NCBI RefSeq assembly: GCF_011682045.1
Contig: NZ_VVIW01000037.1
Coordinates: forward strand, 1 to 48,109
Length of the DNA stretch: 48,109 nt
Source of the DNA: Massilia aquatica
GTDB lineage: Bacteria; Pseudomonadota; Gammaproteobacteria; Burkholderiales; Burkholderiaceae_D
Direction of reading: 5' to 3'
Under the pieces are notes generated by a model. That model was not told the DNA's origin and searched no databases. It saw nothing but the letters and a program-made list of their open reading frames with translations. A program made the position numbers and the translations under genes. Position 1 is the first letter of the stretch, and each line of letters starts with the position of its first letter. This document shows positions 24,341-32,056 of this stretch, one piece after another.

Positions 24341-25321
24341 TCAAAGCCATCCCACTCGCTTGAGCCGACGGTGCAGAAAAACGCTCACCAGAAAGATACC
24401 AAGCATGACGCAAGGGTAGCTCCAACGCCATTTCAATTCGGGCATGACGTCAAAATTCATCCCGTACAAACTGAATACCATGGTCGGAACGGCGAGAATG
24501 GCGCCCCAGCCAGCGAGGCGCTTGACCACCTCGTTCTGCCGGATCGTTACCTGGGCCAGCGCTACCTGCATGGCGGCATCGATCATCTCCCTTACCCGGT
24601 CCGCCGACTCCGTTACACGCGCGACGTGGTCGAGAATGTCGCGGTAGTAGATCCGGTTTTCTTTCGGAATAATGTCCCCGTGAAAGCGCAGCAACTGCGT
24701 ACACACGTCGGTCAGCGGCCCGGCGGCCGCCTGCAAGGACAGCAGTTCGTTCTTCAGATTGTAAAACTCTTCCAGGTTACCGGCCGGAGGATTGGGCTGG
24801 AACAAGTCCTTTTCCACCTGCCGGAAGCGGTACTGGAGCGTATCCATGCAGGGCTGGTAATGGTCGACAATGAAGTCGACGATCGAGTACAGGACGTAGC
24901 CCGGTCCGGTGGCCAGCCTGGCCGGGGTGTTTTCGGTTTTTTCGCGCACGCTGCCGTACCCGTTCGATTTCCCATGCCTGACGGTGATGACGAAGCGACG
25001 CCCGACAAAGACATGGGTTTCGCCGAAGTGAATCGTTTGTCCCGCCAGCGTCACCGTGTGCAAGACCACGAACAAGGTCTCGCCGTATTCCTCGATCTTG
25101 GGGCGCTGGTGGGCCTTCTGGGCATCCTCGACCGCCAGTTCGTGCAAGTCGAATTCTTCCTGTACCCGCTCCATCAGTTCATGATCCGGTTCAACCAGGC
25201 CGAGCCAGACAAACGTCTCCTGCTGTTCCAGCGCCGTACCGATCTCGTCGATCGTGATCTCGCCGCGCTTGACGCCGTGCCGGTATACCGAACAATTTAC
25301 CCTTGCCAAGCCCTCGTTCAT
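24341..25321 (-). CDS. corA: CorA-type divalent cation channel
   Basis: A 326-residue member of the CorA/2-TM-GxN family, a homopentameric Mg2+ (or Co2+/Zn2+) channel. The large cytoplasmic N-terminal domain ends in a long helix (about 200-260). TM1 contains LAVPTMVFSLYGMNFDVMPEL, holding the GMN selectivity signature and the MPEL loop (quoted here as YGMNF and MPEL); TM2 is YPCVMLGIFLVSVFL, followed by the basic tail HRRLKRVGWL. Its ATG overlaps the stop of the ATP-grasp ligase gene as ATGA, so it is translated as part of that operon. A cation channel coupled to a ligase operon is unusual; it may supply Mg2+ to the ligase or be itself the target. Confidence 0.92.
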   Translation of the reverse strand: MNEGLARVNCSVYRHGVKRGEITIDEIGTALEQQETFVWLGLVEPDHELMERVQEEFDLHELAVEDAQKAHQRPKIEEYGETLFVVLHTVTLAGQTIHFGETHVFVGRRFVITVRHGKSNGYGSVREKTENTPARLATGPGYVLYSIVDFIVDHYQPCMDTLQYRFRQVEKDLFQPNPPAGNLEEFYNLKNELLSLQAAAGPLTDVCTQLLRFHGDIIPKENRIYYRDILDHVARVTESADRVREMIDAAMQVALAQVTIRQNEVVKRLAGWGAILAVPTMVFSLYGMNFDVMPELKWRWSYPCVMLGIFLVSVFLHRRLKRVGWL

Positions 25322-26949
25322 GCAGCGGATCCGGTCTGCACGCGCGTCAGGCCGTGGGCCATATCGAGCCGGCGCACCAGGTCATGCAGCACGATGCGGT
25401 ACATGTCGTCGCCCAGTACGGCGTCTTCATTGCCGGCATCGATATTCGGGTTGTCGTTGACTTCGATGACCACGGGACCGCGCGCCGTCATTTTCATGTC
25501 CACCCCGTACAGCCCGTCGCCGATCAGATTGGCCGCGGCGACCGCGTATGCCAGCAGGTCGGGCGGGACGTCGTCCAGCGCCACTGCGCGCGCGGCGCCA
25601 AACTTGGCCTGGCCGCCGGCATCGCGCTTGGCGATCTGCCAGTGATTCTTGGACATGAAGTACTTGCTCGCGAAAATCGCCTTCCGGTTCAACACGCCGA
25701 TGCGCCAGTCGAAATCGGTGTACATGTATTCCTGCACCAGGATTAATGCCGACTGCGCCAGCAGGGCCTGGGCGGTTTCCTGGAATTGTCCGGCGTTGGC
25801 CACCTTGGTCACGCCGCGGGAAAAGGCGCCGTCCGGAATTTTCATGACCATCGGGTAACCGATTTCACGTTCGATGGCGCCGATGTCGGCAATGTCCGCG
25901 CGTTGCAGCGCATAGGTGTGCGGAGTCGGTATTTTGTTCAGGCGCATCAGGTCCGCCAGATACACCTTGTTGGTGCAGCGCAGGATCGACATCGGGTCGT
26001 CGATCACCACCATCCCCTCGCTTTCCGCCTTTTTTGCAAACAGATAGGTGTGGTGATTGATGGCGGTGGTTTCCCGGATGAACAGGGCATCGAATTCGGC
26101 CAGCCGCGAAAAATCCTTTTTCTCGATCAGGGTGACATCCATGGCCAGTTCGCGGCCCACGTCGACAAAGCGCTCCAGCGCTGCTTCGTTGCTCGGCGGC
26201 AGCTCTTCGTCCGGATCGCGCAAAATGGCGATATGGTAGCGGTACGGTTTGACCGGAGCCGGGGCCGGCATCGGTGCACGCTCGATGGCGCGCAGGGCGG
26301 CGCGCCCGCAGGTGAGCTGGGCGTCGCTGAGGGTGCTCACATTGTGCACCCGGATGGCGCCAATCTTCCAGTCCTCGCCGCGTTCGAACTCGACCCGCAT
26401 CAGGGGGGTCGGGAAGGTTTCGAAGATCTGGCGCGCCAGGGCGGCAAGCGGGGTGTATTCGGTGGTGCCGAAATAGATATCCATGGAAAATTCGACGGGC
26501 ATCGGACGCGCGCCCGCGTCCTCGAGCGACTGGTTCAATGCATAGTCCAGCTCGTCTGTATCAAGGCCGTAGATCGCTTTGCGCGACAAGTCGTTGATGG
26601 TTTTCACCGACGGCAGCACCGCCTGGCCGCGCGCCTCGGCCAGCAGCGAGCAGTAGTAACCGACCGACAAATATTTGTAGCTTCGGCACAGGTTGATGAC
26701 GGTGCTTCCCGGCGCGCCGCCCTGGTCCGCCGAGCCCAGGAACTGGGCCGCAGTGACGATGGTGTACGGGGTGGCCGTATCGGGCCAGTCCTTGAGCTGC
26801 TCGACCACGATGATCAGGCGCGACGCCGTGCCGCGTGCGCGCAGCGTGGCAACGCGCGCGGTGGCGGGAGGTTCCTTGGGGTCGTCGTCGGCGCCAGCGG
26901 CAAACCGGGCAATCGTAGGGCGGGATAACTTGGTGCGCATGGGGTCCAT
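25318..26949 (-). CDS. RimK-like ATP-grasp ligase with N-terminal RLAN-type domain
   Basis: A 543-residue cytoplasmic carboxylate-amine ligase that would join amino acids or peptides through an acyl-phosphate. The N-terminal half (about 40-230; IIVVEQLKDWP, STVINLCRSYKYLSVGYYCS) matches the domain known to precede RimK-like ATP-grasps. The ATP-grasp half has LFIRETTAINHHTY, MSILRCTNKVYLADLM, YPMVMKIPDGAFSRGV (nucleotide lysine and Gly-rich loop), ILVQEYMYTDFDWRIGVL and GVDMKMTARGPVVIEVNDNP with the Mg2+-binding Glu and Asn. Six bases separate it from the upstream GNAT-peptidase gene. Start at 26949 or 26940 cannot be distinguished. The acceptor, whether protein, peptide or free amino acid, is unknown. 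Confidence 0.92.
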   Translation of the reverse strand: MDPMRTKLSRPTIARFAAGADDDPKEPPATARVATLRARGTASRLIIVVEQLKDWPDTATPYTIVTAAQFLGSADQGGAPGSTVINLCRSYKYLSVGYYCSLLAEARGQAVLPSVKTINDLSRKAIYGLDTDELDYALNQSLEDAGARPMPVEFSMDIYFGTTEYTPLAALARQIFETFPTPLMRVEFERGEDWKIGAIRVHNVSTLSDAQLTCGRAALRAIERAPMPAPAPVKPYRYHIAILRDPDEELPPSNEAALERFVDVGRELAMDVTLIEKKDFSRLAEFDALFIRETTAINHHTYLFAKKAESEGMVVIDDPMSILRCTNKVYLADLMRLNKIPTPHTYALQRADIADIGAIEREIGYPMVMKIPDGAFSRGVTKVANAGQFQETAQALLAQSALILVQEYMYTDFDWRIGVLNRKAIFASKYFMSKNHWQIAKRDAGGQAKFGAARAVALDDVPPDLLAYAVAAANLIGDGLYGVDMKMTARGPVVIEVNDNPNIDAGNEDAVLGDDMYRIVLHDLVRRLDMAHGLTRVQTGSAA

Positions 26950-26955
26950 GATGGG

Positions 26956-28158
26956 TCAGAAGGTGGGTTGAGCGGCCGCGCGGCCGGGCGTGGGAAAAGT
27001 GGAAGGGGGATAGATCACCACCACCGCCTTGGTGGCGTTGCGGCCATAGCGCGCCATGCGCTCGAAGTCTTTCTTCAGGATCGCCATGTTGATGCGCTCG
27101 TCCGCCGCCCGTCCGCTGGCGTTGTCGGGATCGTGGATGAAAAAGTAGCGCTCATCGCATCCGGTGAGCACCACCCAGTGCGGCGCACGCTCGCGCGTGA
27201 GCCTGTAGGTCGAGATCAGTACCAGCGCGATGCCGCCATCGAGATAGCAGCGGGTCAGTTCGGCCGTGCCGGCAACCCGGTGGTGGACCGCGATGCCGGC
27301 CTCGCGCGCCTGGCGCACGAAATCGTCATGCACCAGGGTGATGACGTCGCGCTTTTCTTCGCTGCGCACCGACTCGCGGAACAGCACGCCATCGCCATTG
27401 ACGTAGATCTCGGTCGGATAGCCGCGCCTGTGCGCCGCCAGGGCCAGTCCGTAGGGCCCGCAGCCGCCGTGGCCGGCCGTCATGAAAATCGTGGTCGCTT
27501 CGCGCCAGATCTGCAGTTCCAGCGTACGCTCGAGCACCAGGGCATGGTCGAACGCTTTCATGGCCATCATCAGGCACGACGCGCCGCAGGTAAATCTCAG
27601 GGTCTGGCGGTAATAGACGGTCCGGGCCAGCTCGGGGCGCAGCCGCGCGGTGAGCGATTTTTCGAAGCGCAGCGCGTCCATGCCGTCCTCGTAGTAGGCG
27701 CCATGCTCGCCGAACACGGCATACCCGTGGCCAAGAAAGAGCCGCTGCGACGCCAGGTTATCCTTGCGGATCTCCAGGCGCATGGCCACGCAGTTGTGCG
27801 CCAGTGCCAGTTCTTCGGCGGCGCGCAGCAGTGCCGAAGCGACACCCTGGCCCAGCCAGCCGGGCGCGGTGGCGATCGAATACACGCGCGCCAGCGACAC
27901 GTCGGCCCGGAACAACAGGGTGATATAGCCGCGCGCCTGTCCATCGGCTTCATCGATCAGGGTCACGGAGTTGCCTTCGGTAAGCAAATGGCGAAAGCTG
28001 CGGCGGCTGAGCCGGTCGGACTCGAAACTGGCCTCTTCGATGTCCAGCAAGGTCCTGATGTCTTCCGGACCCGCCTGGCGGATCCGGCCCGCTGCGACGC
28101 TGCGCGGCAAGGGCGCCCCGTCGCGTTGCGCGTCCCGCTGATCAATTACAGCACTCAT
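26956..28158 (-). CDS. GNAT acetyltransferase - C39-like cysteine peptidase fusion
   Basis: First gene of the three-gene operon, 400 residues. Residues about 25-175 are a RimI-like GNAT: IRQAGPEDIRTLLDIEEASF, VYSIATAPGWLGQGVASALL (acetyl-CoA loop) and NLASQRLFLGHGYAVFGEH. Residues about 180-390 are a peptidase C39-like domain: LRFTCGASCLMMAMKAF has the candidate catalytic Cys, and PHWVVLTGCDERYFFIHDPD the His and Asp. C39 enzymes of ABC exporters cut leader peptides at double glycine; this one has no transporter part. The start at 28158 has GGAAGAGG upstream and replaces a longer frame beginning in the promoter region. With the ligase gene it suggests paired acetylation, cleavage and ligation of a peptide; this is inference. 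Confidence 0.88.
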   Translation of the reverse strand: MSAVIDQRDAQRDGAPLPRSVAAGRIRQAGPEDIRTLLDIEEASFESDRLSRRSFRHLLTEGNSVTLIDEADGQARGYITLLFRADVSLARVYSIATAPGWLGQGVASALLRAAEELALAHNCVAMRLEIRKDNLASQRLFLGHGYAVFGEHGAYYEDGMDALRFEKSLTARLRPELARTVYYRQTLRFTCGASCLMMAMKAFDHALVLERTLELQIWREATTIFMTAGHGGCGPYGLALAAHRRGYPTEIYVNGDGVLFRESVRSEEKRDVITLVHDDFVRQAREAGIAVHHRVAGTAELTRCYLDGGIALVLISTYRLTRERAPHWVVLTGCDERYFFIHDPDNASGRAADERINMAILKKDFERMARYGRNATKAVVVIYPPSTFPTPGRAAAQPTF

Positions 28159-28213
28159 CTCTGCCTCTTCCTTGTGGTTTGCTTGTTGGCAGCGGCAATC
28201 GTACACAGCGCCA

Positions 28214-28243
28214 TATAAAAACGGCGTCAAGAACACAGGTCAA
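28214..28243 (-). promoter_or_regulatory. Probable sigma-70 promoter of the GNAT-C39 operon
   Basis: The minus strand reads TTGACC (28238-28243), an 18-base spacer, and TTTATA (28214-28219), about 55 bases before the GNAT-C39 start. The -35 is good, the -10 is fair. Confidence 0.4.
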
Positions 28244-28246
28244 AGC

Positions 28247-28310
28247 GTAAACAACCCGTAAACAGCGCCCCGGCGTGGCGGGCGCCAGTGGGTTTTTACG
28301 CTGCGTTTAC
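28247..28310. promoter_or_regulatory. Tandem and inverted GTAAAC boxes in the divergent region
   Basis: GTAAACA occurs at 28247-28253 and 28258-28264, 11 bases apart (one helical turn), directly upstream of the minus-strand -35. An inverted copy, GTTTAC, is at 28305-28310. The spacing and symmetry suggest a regulator binding site serving one or both divergent operons. No regulator gene is adjacent. Confidence 0.4.
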
Positions 28311-28395
28311 AGGCGGCGGGGAACTTTTTAGAACATCTTTACGGCTTGCTTGATACGCTGGTCGCAGTCAATCACCTACCACTGGCGGAGGCACC

Positions 28396-28707
28396 ATGAA
28401 CTCGTTTGCAACCCTGTATCCCTCATCCCGGCGCATCCCTGTCCGATCGGCGGCCGCCATGCGCATCTGCACCATCCGTATGTCGGTCGATGCCGGATCG
28501 GTCACGACCTTGCGTCAGCTGGCGATGCGGGTGTGCGGCGAGGCGCTGGAATTCATGCGCATCGCCATCTGCGCCGGCGGCGCCCGGATCGAAGTCTGGC
28601 TGTGCGTGCGCCAGTCCTGTGCCAGCGTGCTCAGCGAAACCATTGCGCGCCAGTTGCCCGGCGCCCGCTTCAAGGACATGCCGCATCGGGCGGGAGCGGC
28701 GCCATGA
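28396..28707 (+). CDS. Small hypothetical protein paired with a ParA-like gene
   Basis: A 103-residue protein with no signal peptide or membrane helix. From about residue 22 it alternates strand-like and helix-like segments: RICTIRMSVDAGS, LRQLAMRVCGEAL, RIAICAGGARIEVWLCV, SVLSETIARQLPGARF. This is compatible with a small alpha/beta (ferredoxin- or ACT-like) fold, a weak structural guess. ATG 28396 has GGAGG at 28386-28390; ATG 28459 is a later alternative. The stop overlaps the start of the next gene as ATGA, so the two are co-translated. I do not recognise the family. Confidence 0.75.
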   Translation: MNSFATLYPSSRRIPVRSAAAMRICTIRMSVDAGSVTTLRQLAMRVCGEALEFMRIAICAGGARIEVWLCVRQSCASVLSETIARQLPGARFKDMPHRAGAAP

Positions 28708-29342
28708 TCGTCGCCATCGCAAGTATCCAGGGACACGCCCTCAAGGCGCTGCTGGCGGCGAATCTGGCGGTGTTGCGGGCCCGTAGCGGGCGCACGATCT
28801 GCATGATCGATGTCGATCCGTGCCGCAGCGCCTATCGCTGGAGTTGCGAGCGCAGCGCAGCGGGCCAGCGTCCCTCCGTGCCCACCCGCACGCTTGATGC
28901 GCGCTCGCTGGCGCGCGAGATTGACAACTTGAGTGCCGGCTTCAGCGACCTGCTGATCAATACCGGCGAGGTGGAAACCCAGGAAGCCCGTTCGGCGCTC
29001 ATCGCCGCGCGCGTCGTGCTGGTGCCGGTGCAGGTCGGGGATGTCGATCTCGATTCGCGCTATCCGCTCATTGCGCGGCTTAATTCGGCCCGCATGTTCA
29101 ATCCGTCCTTGAAGGTGCTGTTCGTGATCGTATCGGACGGGCCGGCACCGTCGCCGCAGCAGCTGGCGGCGGTGCGGCTATACGTCGCCCATGTCATGTC
29201 GGCCACCCTGGTCGCGACGGTGCTGCATGTACCGTGCAGCCATGACTACGGCCAGGGGCGCTGCGCAAGCGACGCGCAAACCTGCGATCCGGACGCCGCC
29301 GCCGAACTGCATGCCTTGTATCGCGAAGTCTATACGCACTGA
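28704..29342 (+). CDS. ParA/MinD-like protein with degenerate Walker A motif
   Basis: A 212-residue deviant P-loop protein. It begins MIVAIASIQGHALKALLAAN where ParA and MinD proteins have KGGVGKTT: one Gly and the second Lys remain, but the signature Lys, two glycines and the Thr are lost. The second motif MIDVDPCRSAYRW keeps the IDxDP pattern, and FSDLLINTGEVET with VVLVPVQVGDVDLDS follows the switch regions of the family, including the QxGxxDxxS segment. The fold is therefore ParA-like, but nucleotide hydrolysis is doubtful. No parB, plasmid or cellulose gene is close. It may be a scaffold or a regulator that works with the small protein encoded upstream. Confidence 0.8.
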   Translation: MIVAIASIQGHALKALLAANLAVLRARSGRTICMIDVDPCRSAYRWSCERSAAGQRPSVPTRTLDARSLAREIDNLSAGFSDLLINTGEVETQEARSALIAARVVLVPVQVGDVDLDSRYPLIARLNSARMFNPSLKVLFVIVSDGPAPSPQQLAAVRLYVAHVMSATLVATVLHVPCSHDYGQGRCASDAQTCDPDAAAELHALYREVYTH

Positions 29343-29374
29343 GCGCGCCCCCTGATTCCCATTGCTTGCACCCG

Positions 29375-29590
29375 ATGATGACTTTTCCCACCAAAGCCGT
29401 GCCCGTGAACAATCACCCCGCCTGCCGTCGTGGTCGTCGAACTGCCCGCAGGATTGCTCGTGGCAAGCGGCCGCTGGTAGACCAGCACGGACATGCCAGG
29501 TATTCGCTGTTCTGGATCACGCTCATTGCCTCGATCGCTGTGCTGGTGTTTTATATCGTGCGGACCATTATTGCCGAAGGTGTTGCATGA
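29375..29590 (+). CDS. Small single-pass membrane protein
   Basis: A basic cytoplasmic N-terminus (CRRGRRTARRIARGKR) followed by one membrane helix, SLFWITLIASIAVLVFYIV, and a short tail; about 71 residues from ATG 29375 (TTG 29366 or ATG 29378 also possible). There is no clear ribosome site. Its stop overlaps the next ATG as ATGA, which supports it being translated. The topology follows the positive-inside rule. Family unknown. Confidence 0.55.
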   Translation: MMTFPTKAVPVNNHPACRRGRRTARRIARGKRPLVDQHGHARYSLFWITLIASIAVLVFYIVRTIIAEGVA

Positions 29591-30198
29591 ATGGTGGCCA
29601 GGGCGAGCCGGCTGTGCTCATCGGCAAGCGGGTCAGGCTACGCTTGATCGAAGAGCGCGATGCGCCTGGCTTGTTCGCGCTTTACTCGGACCAGGAGGTC
29701 ATGCGCTATTGGAACCACGCGCCATGGACAGCGCCGCAGCAGGCCGACAGGGCGGTTGAAGAAGCGCGCTCCGAGCACGCGAGCGGCATCAGCCTGCATT
29801 ATGTCATCGAGCACTTGTCCACAAAAAAGCTGATCGGCAGCTGCGCCCTGTACGCCGTCGACCGGGAAAACCGCTGTGCGGCGCTCGGCTACCTGCTGGC
29901 CAAGTCATGCTGGGGCCAGGGCTACCTGTCGGAAGCGATGCACTGCTTTCTTGATTACGCATTCCGGCAACTGACACTCGACAGTATCCATGCCGATATC
30001 CATCCCGCCAATGCCGCCTCTGCCAAGGCCTTGACCAGGCTCCGGTTTCGGCAAGACCGGGACCGGCGCGCAAGCTGGCTCGTCGGCGGCGCGCAATGCG
30101 CCACCGCGTCGTATCGCCTCACGCGGCGCGAGTGGTTGCTAGGATTGCACCATGGAAAAATCGATGCTCATCAGTTGCCTTGCCGGTCAAGATGGTAA
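29587..30198 (+). CDS. GNAT acetyltransferase, RimJ/RimL type
   Basis: A 203-residue acetyltransferase that moves acetyl from acetyl-CoA to an amine, possibly a ribosomal-protein N-terminus, amino acid or antibiotic. Typical elements: LIGKRVRLRLIEERDAPGLF at the start, HYVIEHLSTKKLIGSCALY, LGYLLAKSCWGQGYLSEAMH (acetyl-CoA pyrophosphate loop, with QGYLSEA standing for the Q/R-x-x-G-x-G/A motif) and DIHPANAASAKALTRLRF near the end. The C-terminal ~20 residues look untypical and overlap the 3' end of mntP by 12 bases on the other strand, so the original stop may have been lost by mutation. Confidence 0.88.
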   Translation: MNGGQGEPAVLIGKRVRLRLIEERDAPGLFALYSDQEVMRYWNHAPWTAPQQADRAVEEARSEHASGISLHYVIEHLSTKKLIGSCALYAVDRENRCAALGYLLAKSCWGQGYLSEAMHCFLDYAFRQLTLDSIHADIHPANAASAKALTRLRFRQDRDRRASWLVGGAQCATASYRLTRREWLLGLHHGKIDAHQLPCRSRW

Positions 30199-30786
30199 AA
30201 CGCTTTGCGGTATTCCTGCCAGGGCTGGCCGCGTATGTTCGTACAGGATAAGGCAGCCGATACTAATCAATACCAGCCCGCCGATAAGTTCCGCGCGCTT
30301 GCCGGCAATAGCGCCCAGAAGCCGGCCCATCATCACGCCGGCAGTGACCATGATGAAGGTGGAAAAACCGATCGCGGCCGCGGTAATGAGAATATCGGCG
30401 CCGAGTAGCGCCAGGCCAATGCCGACCACCATCGCATCAATGCTTGTGGCAAATCCGGTAAGGGCAAGCATCCAGAACGTGTGGCTTGCCGGCTTTTCCA
30501 GCGCCTCGCTCTCTGCGGAGACGGACGACTTGATCATCATCAGGCCGATGGCGCACAAAAGCACGAATGCGATCCAGTGGTCCCAGGCCGCGACATACGG
30601 TGCGGCTACCCGGCCCAGCGCCCAGCCGGCCACCGGTGTCAGCCCCTCGATGACGCCGAAGATCAAACCGGTTTTCAATGCTTCCCGCAGGCTCGGCTTG
30701 TGCAGCGCCGCACCTTTACCAATGGCGGCTGCGAACGCGTCTGTGGACATGGCAAGCGATAACGCTGCGGTAGATGCAAAATTCAT
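30187..30786 (-). CDS. mntP: Manganese exporter MntP
   Basis: Inner-membrane Mn2+ efflux protein of 199 residues with six helices in two repeats. It begins ALSLAMSTDAFAAAIGKGAA, the first repeat with its conserved Asp, and repeats the pattern as GFATSIDAMVVGIGLALLGA with a second conserved Asp; GLIFGVIEGLTPVAGWALG carries the conserved Glu and Pro. MntP protects against manganese excess. The gene has a leader of about 220 bases from a TATAAT to the ATG, compatible with RNA-based control. It converges with the GNAT gene and overlaps it by 12 bases. Confidence 0.95.
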   Translation of the reverse strand: MNFASTAALSLAMSTDAFAAAIGKGAALHKPSLREALKTGLIFGVIEGLTPVAGWALGRVAAPYVAAWDHWIAFVLLCAIGLMMIKSSVSAESEALEKPASHTFWMLALTGFATSIDAMVVGIGLALLGADILITAAAIGFSTFIMVTAGVMMGRLLGAIAGKRAELIGGLVLISIGCLILYEHTRPALAGIPQSVLPS

Positions 30787-31009
30787 CGATTCTTTCAGGA
30801 GTGGCCACGCCGGTCACGATCGAGCCTGGAGGTGCGAACCGGCTGCATGACAGCGACGCAATGGCGCGGCGTGGGTAAGGCGGGAGAGCGGCGCTTGCGC
30901 GCACAGCGTCACAGCAGCAGCCCGACGTTTTTGCATCGCCCGCGCGAACGCAGGCGGGTGCGCCGGGCCTGCCCGCATGTCGGGTGGGATCGGGCACGGC
31001 ATTGGACAT

Positions 31010-31015
31010 ATTATA
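31010..31015 (-). promoter_or_regulatory. Probable -10 element for mntP with a long leader
   Basis: The minus strand reads TATAAT, 224 bases before the mntP start. The -35 (TGGCAG at 17 bases) is weak. The leader between them has several GC-rich complementary stretches. MntP is often controlled by the Mn-sensing yybP-ykoY riboswitch, but I could not find its GGGGAGUAGC core here. No gene is supported in 30787-31241. Confidence 0.5.
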
Positions 31016-31179
31016 GCTGGCGGCGGACGCGCCTGCCATCCCGGCGGGACGCTGCGCCAGGCAGGATGGCCCTTCCGGGGCAGCCGGGAGCCCGCCGGGC
31101 TTGCCGCGCATGCCCCGTCCGCAGGTGCCTTTGTGCGATTTACAGTGCAAGCTGTTGTGTCGTCCAACGACCGCTAAAC

Positions 31180-31229
31180 TTGACGGGGTGAAACCATCGG
31201 TCTATATTAATGACTCGCAAGTAAGTTAC
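31180..31229 (+). promoter_or_regulatory. Sigma-70 promoter and palindrome before the tetR-family gene
   Basis: TTGACG (31180-31185), a 17-base spacer, TATATT (31203-31208): a near-consensus promoter. GTAAGTTAC (31221-31229), a palindrome with a central G, lies just downstream of the start site and is a candidate autoregulatory TetR operator. Confidence 0.6.
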
Positions 31230-31241
31230 GGAATAGACCCC

Positions 31242-31883
31242 ATGCAATGTCCCCTTGAGATGAAGCCGCGCTGGGAACGCCGTAAAGACGCGCGTCCCCA
31301 GGAGTTGCTCGCCGCCGCCCTCGACCTGTTCGTCGAGCGCGGCTTTGCGTCCACGCGGCTGGAAGACGTGGCCAAGCGCGCCGGTGTGTCCAAGGGCACC
31401 TTGTACCTGTATTTCACCAACAAGGAAGAGCTGTTCAAGGCCGTCGTGCGCGACACCATCGTGCCCGCCCTGGGCGCGGCCGAAGACATGATCGCCAGTT
31501 TCGAGGGCAACAGCGCCGACCTGTTGCGCGCCGTGATGATGGCCTGGTGGGAAAACGCGGGCGCCACCAAGTCGTCCGGCATGATCAAGCTGGTCATGGC
31601 CGAATCGAACAACTTTCCCGATATTGCCGTCTTCTACCGCGAAGAAGTCATCCTGCGCGGCAGCGGCATGATCAGCGGCCTGCTCGAGCGCGCCGTCGCC
31701 AAGGGCGAATTCCGCCCGCTCGATGTGTTCCTCACCACCCAGATCCTGATCGCTCCCATGCTCATGCTGATGCTGTGGAAGCATTCGATCGGCCCCTGCG
31801 AGATGTCGCAACTCGATCCGGTGGCGTTCATCGATTCCTTCCTCACCATGACCCTCGACGGCCTGCTGCCGCGCGCGCCATGA
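31242..31883 (+). CDS. TetR/AcrR family transcriptional regulator
   Basis: A 213-residue repressor. The N-terminal helix-turn-helix is complete: RPQELLAAALDLFVERGFAS, TRLEDVAKRAGVSKGTLYLYF, then TNKEELFKAVV. The ligand-binding half (about 75-210) has a C-terminal helix pattern ending AFIDSFLTMTLDGLLP, similar to regulators that control TolC-linked efflux. ATG 31242 and 31260 are both possible; neither has a strong ribosome site. It stands upstream of pcm, a rhodanese gene and tolC in the same orientation, so control of that block, or of tolC alone, is a reasonable inference. Confidence 0.93.
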   Translation: MQCPLEMKPRWERRKDARPQELLAAALDLFVERGFASTRLEDVAKRAGVSKGTLYLYFTNKEELFKAVVRDTIVPALGAAEDMIASFEGNSADLLRAVMMAWWENAGATKSSGMIKLVMAESNNFPDIAVFYREEVILRGSGMISGLLERAVAKGEFRPLDVFLTTQILIAPMLMLMLWKHSIGPCEMSQLDPVAFIDSFLTMTLDGLLPRAP

Positions 31884-32014
31884 AGGCGCCGCGTAGGGCG
31901 TGCAGCGCCAGGGCGCCGATTTGGGGCGTTCATTCCCTCTAAACTGCAGACTGTCGCAATTTATGGCGATTGGTGGCCCCGGATCGTTAAGATGTGTGTT
32001 CCGAGGCCGTTCAA

Positions 32015-32027
32015 CGATAAAATATCG
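32015..32027. promoter_or_regulatory. CGATA-AAA-TATCG palindrome upstream of pcm
   Basis: A perfect 5-bp inverted repeat around AAA, 30 bases before the pcm ATG. It contains TAAAAT, usable as a -10, so it could be promoter and operator at once. No good -35 was found. Confidence 0.35.
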
Positions 32028-32056
32028 GATTATTATTTTTCCTCACCGAGCACAAG

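Noticed and set aside
24042-24431. Minus-strand frame between ribB leader and corA
   Set aside because: It is Arg-rich, overlaps the FMN riboswitch and the corA gene end, and has no ribosome site.
28704-29342. BcsQ (cellulose synthesis) or plasmid-partition ParA
   Set aside because: No bcs or parB gene is adjacent and the Walker A motif is lost.
30787-31009. yybP-ykoY manganese riboswitch upstream of mntP
   Set aside because: Expected from knowledge of mntP, but the conserved core was not seen; kept only as a question.
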